Below are positions 11,801 to 24,600 of a DNA stretch of 64,000 nt, piece after piece (the first letter of the stretch is position 1; the number at the start of each line of letters is the position of its first letter). Position numbers and translations under genes: made by a program. Below the pieces are notes generated by a model. The model searched no databases, was not told where the DNA came from, and saw only the letters and a program-made list of their open reading frames with translations. The stretch is from Sipunculus nudus (taxonomy: Eukaryota > Annelida > Sipuncula > Golfingiida > Sipunculidae), in NCBI GenBank assembly GCA_026874595.1, contig CM049316.1:32901339-32965338 (forward strand), given 5' to 3'.

Positions 11801-14800
11801 ATTAATGAAATAATTACTGCTCTCCTGGTCAAAATTGGTAAGCAGATTGTTTTTTTTTTCAAAATAGCGAAACAAACAAGCGGTATTCGATCGTTGAACC
11901 AAAACTCCTTTTTTTTCTAATATATCTATAATAATAAATGTATATTACTATAGGTAGTTGCATGAATGAACAAATGATAACTAAATACCAACATAATTAT
12001 TAGTTAAACATATTTAAAATTGTCAAACTTTGATTTTACGAACAACGATCCATATTAATTTGGTAATTTTCCATTTTTTAACAAATAACATTAAGGGATT
12101 GCGGGAAATGAAGAATAAATCAAACTTCAGTGAGATGAAAGTAATTAAAACAACACAGGCTTATAAAGTCTCCAACATTATGACACATCAAGTTACAAAA
12201 AAAGATAATATTTGTAATCAGGCACTCACTCTGCTTGGCAGGGCGCCCCCTATCTTTAGGCTCGCCATACCGTTACGCCGCTGCGTCCAGGCGGTGGGGC
12301 TGGCATCGTCTTGTTTCCGCTTCCGGAAGTGACACATGAGCGGTTTGACAAGATAGTAGAGCGTCTTGGGTGTCGGCACTATGTTGAAGGGCACCGGAAG
12401 TGTTGAACCGTCCTTTATGTAATCCATGTACAACTGGGAACGTGCGAACTTCCATTCCACGTCTTGGTCGGTCTTTAATATATTAATATACAAGAAAATT
12501 AAATATATATCTTTTTCAATTGAATAAGTATCTAGAGATGGTACAGCAAAGATTTGTGTGGCTTTTATATTTATAATCTTATATAATCTATTGTAACCGA
12601 AAGAAGAATAAACCTCGCCAACGACCACCTCAGTTAAGCGGCCACCTCAAAATAACAACTGCTTTTTCAGTGATCGCAATTTTCTATTTTGCTCTTTTTA
12701 TCAGATCCCGCTTAGATGACCACCTCGAAAATGCAACCACGTTATCAAAGTCCCGTCTGTTGTCATAATTTCGAGGTTTACTATACACACGCCCTTGTGC
12801 GGGAATATCCCTTAATACTAGCTCGGCATTTATGTCAAGCTTGAAAGCTCACCAACCTGGCAGACACGAATGATGTTGGTATGTATGCATACAATACATA
12901 ACTTAACAAACATCATCTTTGGAGTAAATTTTGAGACAAGCATGCAACATATTTAATCTATATATTTAACCCAAAACCGTTTTTCCATAATTGTTTAAAG
13001 TAAATGGAATTTCTCAAGAAAATATGACTCGAGTATTAGCGTTTGAAATTGACAATCCTTTTTTGTGTTTTTTTTTTAATTTACCAAAATAAAACTCCCG
13101 TACCTTTAAATAAATATCTCCTACACCTGTTGTTGAATCCGCATAAATTAAGCTGGGAAAGAACGGTATTATGTTATTCACCTACCGCTATCTTGTCGAA
13201 GGACCTGGTCATCATGGCGATGAGCATGTTGAGGAGTAAGATCACTGCCGCCCAGTTGTAGACACCGAATATAATGTAACCCACCCTCTCTGTGAACTGT
13301 GACCCGTATTGCTCGCCGAGCTCTACAGATGTCCGCTCGGCCATGCCGAACAGGGACCAGTACACGGTCCGAAAAGTCAGCTCCACCCTATGATGATAAG
13401 ATATTTTATGTTACTATAAAATGATTCATTAGAAAACTAGAAGTTTGGGACCATTAAGGTCCTCAATTAGGACCCCGCGATCACTAGTTCGTCAAGATGG
13501 CAGCAATGCGCCATACTGGATGTCAGATTGGTCAGACATTTATCATTGTAAATAATTTAAAATTGTCAAAATTTCGGGAAAAATTACAGCATTACCTAAG
13601 AAATTATTGCGAGAGGATTTTAAAAAAATTGCCTGGCAGCCACACTGAATTACACAGATGTCTAAAATTTGAAAGCACAGATCCTCTCATGAGTGTCAAC
13701 GTTCTGTCAATTTTTTGCAATACAAAATCACTGACTGTGCTCTGGCGGCCACACTGGATATCAGGGAGGTCCCTAATTCGAAAAGACTGGAGCTGTCATA
13801 GGGCAAAAATAGGTCTTTTTGAAATATTGCGCTTTCAATAAAAATTAATGATTCTTCTTTGGTAACCATATTGGGCTTAGAGCAATTCTGTTATTTGAGG
13901 GTAGGGGCTCTTATGGGCCCCAACCATGCCTGTGCATTTGAGAAACAGAAGTATTATCTTTAAGATACAGCGCGCGAAAGAAAATCACGGATTGTGGCCT
14001 AGCAGCCATTTTGTTTCTTGGATGGGTCTGTAATTCGATAGGTCGGAAGCGGCATAGAAACAATAAATCCGTATGAATTTGAAAAAGGTCAAATAAAATC
14101 TAGTTTAGATAATGTGTGCGAAAGAGAGCATCACTAACGGACGGACGAATGGACGGACATTGTTATTTCTACAGGGCCCAAAAATGTCGAATAAATAACA
14201 GCGTCAAAGGTTCATAGAAGAAAAAGAACAATAGAATACGCAAAGAGTTCTTGCACATATTAAGTACTTAAGCTTTGGAGTAGTCCAAAGAGAAAGAAAT
14301 GAAAAATGAAAAAGACAAATTTGTGGATGGCAGAGTGTTGTTGGACAGCTAATATGGAATCCAAACATAACATATCCACAAACACCCTCAGTGAATTACT
14401 GTAAGCCAAATACATGTGGTACAAAATTATAATATTTGAAGGAAATGCTCATTGCTTTAAGTCCGGTAAGCTCATATTAAGCTTATTCGGTAAGTATTAC
14501 ATGGCTTAATGGGAAAACAGTATGAATGTAAAGCCTTCTTTAAAAAAATGCAATAATTGTCCAGTACTCACGTGCCGAATCCTTTCTCGGCTGGTGTGTT
14601 AACCTGATGGTCCGCCAGCTCGACTTTCCCGCGGACTGAAGGTTCATAATACCAGTACAAATTGTGCAAACCCACCAAGAAGGCCAACATCATAAACGTG
14701 AAGATGACCATGAACTTGGCAAAGTCCTGAGGAATCAAAACAATTATTAGACAAGTGAAATTTAAAAGTTTAATGCTGATCAATACATATTGTATTTGTG

Positions 14801-14883
14801 AGTGATGTCATTTACTATCATGCAGAGCATTTAAGAATCCTGTTAAAAAAGTTCAATACTCTCCAAAACCAGATTTTAACTCC

Positions 14884-14926
<43 letters not shown>

Positions 14927-15551
14927 AGAGACTTCTCAGCAATTACATATCTCTCTTTGTTGCGTAAACTATCTACTTGTTTCTGGCATAGAGTATTAAA
15001 ACCTTTTAAATAATAATGATTTAATATTACCTTAATACAAACTTCCTTCGCGCTGGCTTTTAAAGACAAATAAAAGTGAAACTCTCTAACCTTTATCATC
15101 TTTGCTAATGAAATTTGCATAGGTCCGAGATGCTCGTTTGCGGCGAGAAGATACGAGAGGCGGGAAAAGCTTAACACGTTTGCTACAGCAAATAAGCCCT
15201 CGCTGATATTTTGTGGGTCCCACGGATCCCAATAAAATCGATCTGAAACGACAAACTGTCATAATAAACTACACTTACACATGTAATCGGTCATACTGTA
15301 ACTAAAATTAGTCTGGGATTTTTTTTTTTAAGTTGGTTTCTTTTCTTTCGGAGGAATAGTAATGCATGTACACAAGGAATTTGAGACAATATACGCAGAG
15401 TACACAAACTACTAAGTGCTAAGGTCTTAGTATCGTCTAGAAATAGTAAAATGTTCAGTTGTCAGAAAGTTTGTGAACTATTAAGCCATTGTTATACTTT
15501 TTAAAACATTCATTGTTGAAAATGTACAATGATTTTTTAAACTGACTTATG

Positions 15552-15622
<71 letters not shown>

Positions 15623-15783
15623 TCTAGCCGAATCAAGTGGGAACTTCTAAATTTGAGGAACCGTTCCCACTGAATTACCACCCTACAAAGAAGTCTTTGT
15701 ACTTCAAAAGCTCGCGTGTTAATAAACTAGTTAGTCTATCTAAAAGGCGTCACTGTTTATCTTAACCTTCACTACATACATAC

Positions 15784-15853
<70 letters not shown>

Positions 15854-17507
15854 CCCACGTAACCACGCATATTTTAAATGCGGCAGGCTAATGGAAGTAT
15901 AGTGCAGCGGCTAAGGTAAAAATTGTTCAAATTGTGATGAGATGACCATTTTGAACAGATATTCTTTAGAACATGTTTTTTTTTAAAATAAGTGACGATG
16001 CCAATACAAAATGGGTTAAGAATAGGGAAATGCTGAACGTGAAAGCCACTACCTTGTCTAAATACACGACAAAGCTAGTTTGTTCAGACACGCCTAATGT
16101 TTAAGTAAGCTTGATAGAGGCAATGTCATCAAAGGCCTGTCCAAGGGCTCCAGGATATATTAATGTTTGCTTGATGACTTATTGGTAAAAAAAATATTTC
16201 GGCGTTTAAACAACAGAAGTGCCGAAAAGGGTCACATTAAAAAAATAATCATTTATTAATATTCTCTCCTTACATTTTGAAATAACTGCAGAAGATCGAG
16301 TTAGACAATAGTAGTTTATAAGGGTGCTTTTTTGTCGGTTTCAGTAGTGTCAGGGGAGCAGTTTTTTGTCGATTTTAGTAAGGTCCAGGGCGCTCCTTTT
16401 TTCACTTATGTCAGCGGAGCTGGTTTTTGTCGATTTCAGTTATGTTCGGAGAGTCGTTTTTTATGCCAAATTCAGTAAGGTCCGGGGCGCTGTAATGTGT
16501 ATATTTGACTTGGGGAGCTGTTTTTGTCAATTTCAATAATTTTCGGTGCGCTGTTTTTTGTCGATTTCATTAAGGCTCGGGCGCTGTTTTTTGTTGTTTT
16601 CAGTAAGGTTCGGGGCGCTGTTTTTTGTCGATTTCAGTAAGTTTAGGGGTGCTGGTTTTTGCCGATTTCACTTAGGGGAACTGTTTTTTTGTCGATTTCA
16701 TTAAGGTTCGTGGAGCCTTTTTTTATCATTTCAGAAAGGTCAGGGTTTTTTTTTGTAGGTTTAAGTGATGTATGAGGCGCTGCTTTTTGTCGATTTCAGT
16801 TATGTCAGGGGAACTGTTTTTTATAGATTTTATAGTTTTTCTGTCTAGAAATTTGACTTTGTAATATATATTTAAATAAAGCAGATATCAGAAGAGAAAT
16901 TTTGAGGATTCAATGTAGGTATATTTTACTGGAGATAAAATTTTATTTAATATAGACTTAAAGTCCAAATTTAACAAATTTAGTTTGACGATTCTAAAAC
17001 CTTAACTGTCCCATGTTTGGCAGTCATATAAACTATATATTTTTAATTTAAATATTATATCTTTTAATACGAGTTCACATCAAAACTTAACAATATATTA
17101 TTTGCTTCTGTAAATGTACAACCATCTGCAACCAAAAGTATTGCTTTTCTTTACATCTATTTTTCTGTACAAGTATTATTGTGATACCTTTACTTCATCA
17201 ATGGTAGGGAAAAATTACATTTGTATTTCATCTTTGATTTACAATTTATTTTTGATATGTAAAACGTAAGAAGAGAAAATGAGTGAATTTAAAGATGAGA
17301 TTAATTTTACCATAAAAAAAAAGATTTCGAAAAAAAATGTCAAAATCCAAAATGTCTTACCTGCTACCAACCAGTAACACTGGTATACACTATAGGCATC
17401 GTTTTCTACAAGTTTCTGCCACGAAACAGCTCTGCTGAAATATTTATATGCATGGTGGGCCTGAAATACAAAAAGTAAACAGTTTAGGCGAACATAATTA
17501 GTTACCA

Positions 17508-17574
<67 letters not shown>

Positions 17575-18420
17575 ACATATTGCTTATAATAGTTTACTGT
17601 GGGATTGTTCTTTTTACGTTATCTTAGTGAAGGGAATTGTTTTCAATTCTAGATGCTTACAAGCTGAAGCTTATCCATATACAACTGTAGAATATTGTAG
17701 AATATAAATTTTGCATTTGGACTAAGTTAGAGACAGTTAGCACCCGATTATCCTGGCGTGAACCAGACTCAGTGTATCGGAACTGCTGGTCCAGGATGTG
17801 AACAACATAGAACCATATAAAAAGGGACACTCGTTTCCGAGTGAAACACGACCGCCCGGCATAGCCTTCTCATTAAGCCTGCAGTCAACGGGGGGGGGGG
17901 GGGGGGGGGGGTTGACCTTTAAAAGTCTCACCGCTCATCGCTGAGATTTGAACTGACGACCCCCGACTTTTATTCATGCTTTCATCCTTTGCGCTCTCCA
18001 ATAGAAGCCAGTCTGTTCTTAATTTTCTTAAGATTAATGGGCAATATTTAAGGACATATGACATTTGCTTTCACACTGTTATCTGATACATCGAAAGCAT
18101 GTATTGATATACATATGCATACCCTTTATGCAATGATTCGATGCCAGCGTGGGTATCATACAATATAGTGCTTCGTTATAAATATTCAAGATTGACATAA
18201 AACGTTTGATCATATGAATAAAGCTTTCGATCCGGTAAACGTACCTTGAAAAAGACCATGTATCTGAGCGTGAACGCTGTAGTATAGAGGCACAACATGA
18301 GGAAGTCTATGGTATTGAACAGAGATGAGAAGTGCTGCTGGTAGCCATCTCCATATATTTGTTTACATTCCTGCCACAATAACCCTGAAAATGTTTTAAT
18401 TATAAAAAGATATGCATATA

Positions 18421-18458
<38 letters not shown>

Positions 18459-18558
18459 CTCAATTCTTAAATATTCATATATTATAATTTAAAATAAATA
18501 AGATATATATTTCAGAAAAAAACATATATGTATTTGCAGGGATATTTATACCTTAAAA

Positions 18559-18594
<36 letters not shown>

Positions 18595-18662
18595 GAATAT
18601 ATATTTATATTCTTGAATAACAACATTTATATACATTATTTATTAACACTGCATATATATGC

Positions 18663-18701
<39 letters not shown>

Positions 18702-21627
18702 TATATATACATTAATTGCAATGGACGAATTTATATATTAAAAGCTAGAGAAAAGGTAATCGTGTTTTGGTCTACAAATAAAACAAAACAAAAAGTATAA
18801 ATTTAAGTTTTTTATGTTTTAGAACAAGACCAGCAAGAAGCATTTCAGGAGTGTACACAGTCAGTGCGTCATAATAATCCGATATAATTGAGTAAATGAG
18901 AATAATTTAGAATATCTCTCTGGTTTTTTTAATATATGAGCTAACATTGGCAGGTTAACGCAAAAACCACAGACCGAAAAAAATATGAGGTAATTTTTAA
19001 TGGTCACACATATGTTGAAATACTATGCCGCGATAGCATTTGCCAGCCGAATGTAACATATTATTGATATAATGTTTTTAATTAATATGATATCCAGATG
19101 GTGAAATAGTTATTCACTGTATGACGAGCCACATGTAATGGCCGAGAAAATAGTAGATGAATAAACATCAGAGACTTTTGAATAGCGAAATGAGATGCAA
19201 TGCAGGCAGAGCTTCTTTAGAAATGTCAGTCAGGTTATCACATTTCAGAGGAAAGCGTTAAAAAACCGGCCGCAATAGACTTAATACGTGATAAAAGACG
19301 GCAATCTTTAAAAGGCCAAGTCACCTGACAGCGACGTTTGATGCCTCGTTGTCCAGCATCCCATGCCCAATCAGCCTTTCAGACATAGAAACTACACACG
19401 AGGGGCCATCGCGCGACAGGTAAAACCACAAAGGAATACTGCTTATTAAATGAATCAGCATTATGATAAATGCTTCTATCACGGTTCAGAGTGTCACCTA
19501 GACAGATATCTAGATGCAAATCAGCCACATCCAGAGAAACGGCACATTTAAGTGACCGCGCGCCGATCCTTTTAAACCTACCTAATATCCAGACACAGAT
19601 GGCGATCTCCAGTGAACCGGGCCAGTCCGACCTCCCGTTAATATCGTCATCCATATGACTGTTCAGACATGTAGCGTTCGTCAAAAACACTTTGTAATAG
19701 GTCCAATGTGCTGAGATGTTAGGCCTCTGCTTGGAAAAGTTAATGCCCCCCGGAAGTAGCTTCTCGCTGAAGCTGTATGACGTAATCATACAAATGAACA
19801 CTACAAAGGATACAGTCTGAGCGACGAATTTGATGAAAGGAGTGCGGAGAAGATCTCCAATCTGAAAATAGAAAAAGTTCCTTAAAGATAAACAGTAGGA
19901 CGTATGGCTGACCTGAACTGAAAATTACTGAAATAACATCTTAGGGTTAAAGACCAATTATCCTTCTCTTGACCTTGTACCTTGACCTTATAAATAAAGT
20001 AATCGGTTGATATCACTTCCTTCAGCTTAACCCCTGACCCCTGAATGCATGAAATCCAAAGTGGATACAATCACGTAATCGAACTGGATACCATTATATT
20101 TGTCCATTGATATATACATGTATATGAACACTTCCACTCGTTGCTTTGAGTTTAGTATCATATTTTTTTTTCAATGTGTGTGTGTGCGTTTGGAAATACA
20201 ACTTTCGTCCGTGCGTGCGTCTGCTTGACCTGTGATTTGGGCACGATGAAGTAGAGGACTGCTAGGACCGGGTACAGAAGTATGACAGCCAGCAGACCAA
20301 ACGGCCGCATCAGCCAGTGGGCTTGCTGTAGCTTCTTCCACTTATGGTACCAGATGCTGGTCAGCTTCTTCTGACAGCTGGAGTGTGACACAAACTGTAA
20401 CACAGAGACAAGGAGGGATTGAGAAATGCAACAGAGATCAACAGACACACAGAGGGATAAAGAAGTGTAGCCCAGAACACCACAAAGTCAGACGTGGATT
20501 CAGTATAGAGACCTGGGCGTTGGAAGGAATGCAAATTTATGCCGATGTCGAGTTTCAAGTTTAACTTTCAAATTCTAATCCTGAAACCCAAGTAGTATAG
20601 CTTTCTTTCAATTAAATGTATGTATGATACCTCTACAGAAATAAACTCATATATCAATAAATACCATGCATATATATGTATATGTATATAATATATTATT
20701 ATTATTATTGTAATAGCAGTAGTATAGAGGTGTAAGTCTAATGTTAATGATAGTCGATGAAGAATGACTTCTTATTCATCGCTTCGGAAGCTTGCGTAAT
20801 AATCCATCTACTCTTTCTACTCTACCTATATATGATATAAACATTTGGATATTATATCTTGTATATACCTTGTAATGTAACTAATATTTGAAGCTGATGT
20901 TGAAAGTTTTAAGTATGTGCAAATCTTCTGTATTTCGGATACACCACCTTAAAATGACCGGAATATCTTAATCACTGCCATTTCCCGAATGTAAGGCGAC
21001 AATTTCTCTTGGTCTCTCTTTAGATAAGCCGACGGTGATCCATGTGGATACTGCACATTTTAATTAGCTGAATCGTACCGAAAGCATCATAACTTTAAAT
21101 ATGCACTTAATAAATAAAATGCAGTAATCAGTGATTTATGTATATAGTCTTAGTACGAATGTGTGAACAGTCCGGTTTTTCGCAACTGGGGGGACAGAAG
21201 ATGTGACAGACGGCTTGGAATATCTCGACATTTTAAACGGCTGAAAGCTCAGTTCAACCAAATTAATTATTGAACAAAAAACCCACAACACTTTACCCTA
21301 GAGAAATATGCCTTCGACCTTATACGAGCTTCGGGATACGAGCTTATAGAGGTTGATGAGTTGAGCTCTATATCTGTGTTTGGGTAAGAATTTTAGTAAG
21401 AGCTATTTAAGTATTTAGTCAAGTCCGTATGGTAATTGAGAGATGGTATCTGGTGACCAAGGTCAAGGTTGTTAACCCCTTTAGCGTTAATGTCCGAAAG
21501 GAAAAAACACTGGACAGGAAGCTCCGCCATTTTGAAACTTGCAGTAGGCAGCCACGGTTGGTCATGGTATGATTGTTCGACAAAATACCAATTTTTGGTA
21601 AGAATATAGGTCTCTATAATATAAAAA

Positions 21628-21687
<60 letters not shown>

Positions 21688-24600
21688 TATATATTAATTT
21701 TATATAACCATAACACTGTGATTTAATTTATTATTCAGGAAACGGAGTCAGTAATTTAGTAAATTTAAACTTGAAAGTTTGTTAATGTTGCAGTTTGACC
21801 ACCTTGAGTTTATGCCCTCTCATACTTATTATTCAGAACTTAGGTCATACTGGTGTGACATATAGCCATTTTCTTCTCATTGTCCATAAAGCAGCAGTAA
21901 TGCTTATGTATTGGCACTTATAACTACTGTGTAACTTATGAAGACATTATTACAGTGATTCTTAGTTATGAGTTTCTTTGTTTGCTTCAGTAAATCGTCA
22001 TGAACGCATTTACAATTATTGTCATTATTGGAGCCACAACAATTTTCTTGTGGTTGGACTTTTCCAGGTCTCCAAAATCCCGGTTCTTACATTTTTTCTC
22101 TTGTTCTCTCTTTCCCGGCTCGTTTTCGCTTGATCCCTTTCTTGACTGATTTTCAAGAACTGACTTTTGGGTACAATGTCAGTCGCAGGTGACAGTTTTG
22201 CTCCTGATACTCAAACATTGACGGGTAATATATTTGTACCTAATATTTATTTTGGATCTAAGCCTAATTTTCAAGCTACATAGCCTTTCCGAGCTATCGT
22301 TATTACTGCTCACTTGCGGATAATCCGGGGGTGGTTGGGTTGGAAGACCGCGGAATGAGGAGTCCGGCGGGGGTTGTAGGTGGTGGGGAGACTTCCCTTG
22401 CGATCGCCATTGCGAACTGATTACCTTCTATTATATCCGTTCACTTATAAACGTGATACTTCTTTAACAACCTGTTGTGAAAGCACACTGAAGGCACATT
22501 GAACTTTCTTAAAGTCACCGATTCTTTAAACAGCTGGAATGTTTTATCACCTCAGGCCTTATACCGCAAGTATGACGTAAACTGACTTCGGAAATACTAG
22601 AGTCAAAACAACACGTTTTACTATTTGGTCCCACGCGAATATATGATGTCCCCGTATAGAGCCAAGGCGCCTAAATGAACAGTGATGGGTAAAATATCTT
22701 AGCAATATTTGGCCAGTACATATTACATAAATAAAACATTATATATTGGCAATATGGACTCAGGCCAATTAAGCGTCAAACATGAACAAGTCTGCTGCCG
22801 AAAATATGGAAAATTCACCATTCATTTTGACCTAAGCGAATAAAGTCAAAGATCCACTTTGGCCAAAATAATATGTAAGCACATATAGAAAATTAAGTAA
22901 CACATTCAAAGTAGAGCCCAGTGTAGGGCCGGGGCCAGTGTCTAGGACGTATCCTTAAAGGGAATCCTATGCAAATTAACAAGGAGGGGGGGTCCCCCAA
23001 TTAACTCCCAAAACACCTGATATGATACGTACACTTTTAGTTCCCAATGACGTGGACTAAGCATAGACCTTCTCTTGCCTAAATTCCCAACCTACCTTGA
23101 AAGGTTAGCCAATTGGAGACAAATGTATGTCTTTCTTTAAAGTAAGTACCAATAGTTTCATACATACAGCATATTGAGTTACAATTCATTTTCAAATAAG
23201 AGTTGTTGCTTTTCCACATGCTGAACGCGGAATATCGCGGTCTGAAATAAATGGTTATATCAGACAAAACGTTCACGGCCCACACACTGTAACGCAATAC
23301 AAAGAAAGGCAGTTTGGAAAACTGTGTTACAGGGCTCCAGCTATAGGATTTGTTGGTAAGATTACCTACAGAAACAACGTACGGTGGGCATTTAATACCC
23401 GTAGTTGTTTTAGCCGCACTTAAACCCCCTGATGCTCACTTTATGTCTTCGTTGCAGGTTTAGCAGACTGAAGGAGTTCCTCTATACCGGCACTGCATTT
23501 TGCCAACAACAGAGAAAATCCAGAATGAATTAATTTAATGTTTGGTAAAACTTAAAAATTTATAGGGGATGAATAATAATCTGACACAAACACAATATTA
23601 CATATATATATCAATATTTATAGTAATATATAGGATCGCAATCTATATAAAGCTCAGGAGTAGTATTTTTTCATCCATGTTTCTTTTGGCTTTGTTTCGA
23701 TTGTTAATTTTGAAAACATGCTATTTTTATCCCCTCAAGCCTCATACCGCAAGTATGACGTAAATTTACTGAAGTCATATGTTGAAGGAGAGCGTCGGAG
23801 TCAAAACAAAATGTTTTGGTTGCATGCAGCTACAGAATGCAACCTTTCGGAGCAAAGGTGCCTTAATGCACAGTGACGGGTAAATATCTTAACGATATCT
23901 GTAGAAGAGAATTTGACCGGAATATAAATTGATTGATTTTGTAAGTTATAGATCTTTCGTTGGCGGAGGTATGCGCTCAGTTTGTGTTGTTTACCGTATA
24001 CTAGTTATGATATCTGATATTTTTTTAATTTCTATATTGCGGAGGTATATGCGCTCAGTGAATGCTGTTTTATTTATCCTTCTTCTGACATCTGAAAATT
24101 ATAAAGTGTCCGTATTGTGGAGGTATGGGCTCCATGAGTTCTGTTTAAGTTATAATATGACGTGTTATATATATATAATGTCGTAACGGGAACTGACAAT
24201 TACTGTCAATGGAATAAATCCCACATGCAGTGTAAATATCAGTTTGACAACAGTAAATACACTGGCTGCGAATGACACGCTTAACATTGCATTATATCGT
24301 ACCCCACAACCAGTGTTTCAACTTTTAATGAAAATTGTTGTTAAACAGTGACCTCATGATTAAATTTTCCATATTGTTATCACGGATCATACCGAAACGT
24401 TCGTCTACGGAAATATATGGCTGGTAAGCCACAAAATCTGAGATCAATGTCTTGCAGTCAGTTTCGTGACGGGATAATGGGAGAAATTTAAATTTTGTCA
24501 CTTGAGATTTCACCATTTGCTCCGTTTCGAGAAAAAATTGTAAAACCATGTTCTTTAAGCTCAAAGGTCTAGCGTATTAAAAAAAACTTTGCACACAAGA

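Larger units (their letters stand above)
6717..12229. other. 5.5-kb TRPC intron between exons at 12,230 and 6,618
   Basis: This intron is AT-rich. Apart from two 84-bp MITEs (8,939-9,022 and 10,247-10,330) I recognise no gene, RNA or long repeat. The short ORFs (7,265, 10,697, 12,030 on +; 7,074, 7,943 on -) show no family similarity and no splice context. Confidence 0.6.

Noticed and set aside
12273-12455. 60-codon minus ORF in a second frame
   Set aside because: It is an out-of-frame shadow of the TRP-box exon.
13497-13841. 114-codon + strand ORF
   Set aside because: It lies in a tandem element with an ACGG tail inside a TRPC intron; no homology.
16321-16835. Possible CRISPR array
   Set aside because: Units are short, degenerate and adjoin without unique spacers, in a eukaryotic intron.
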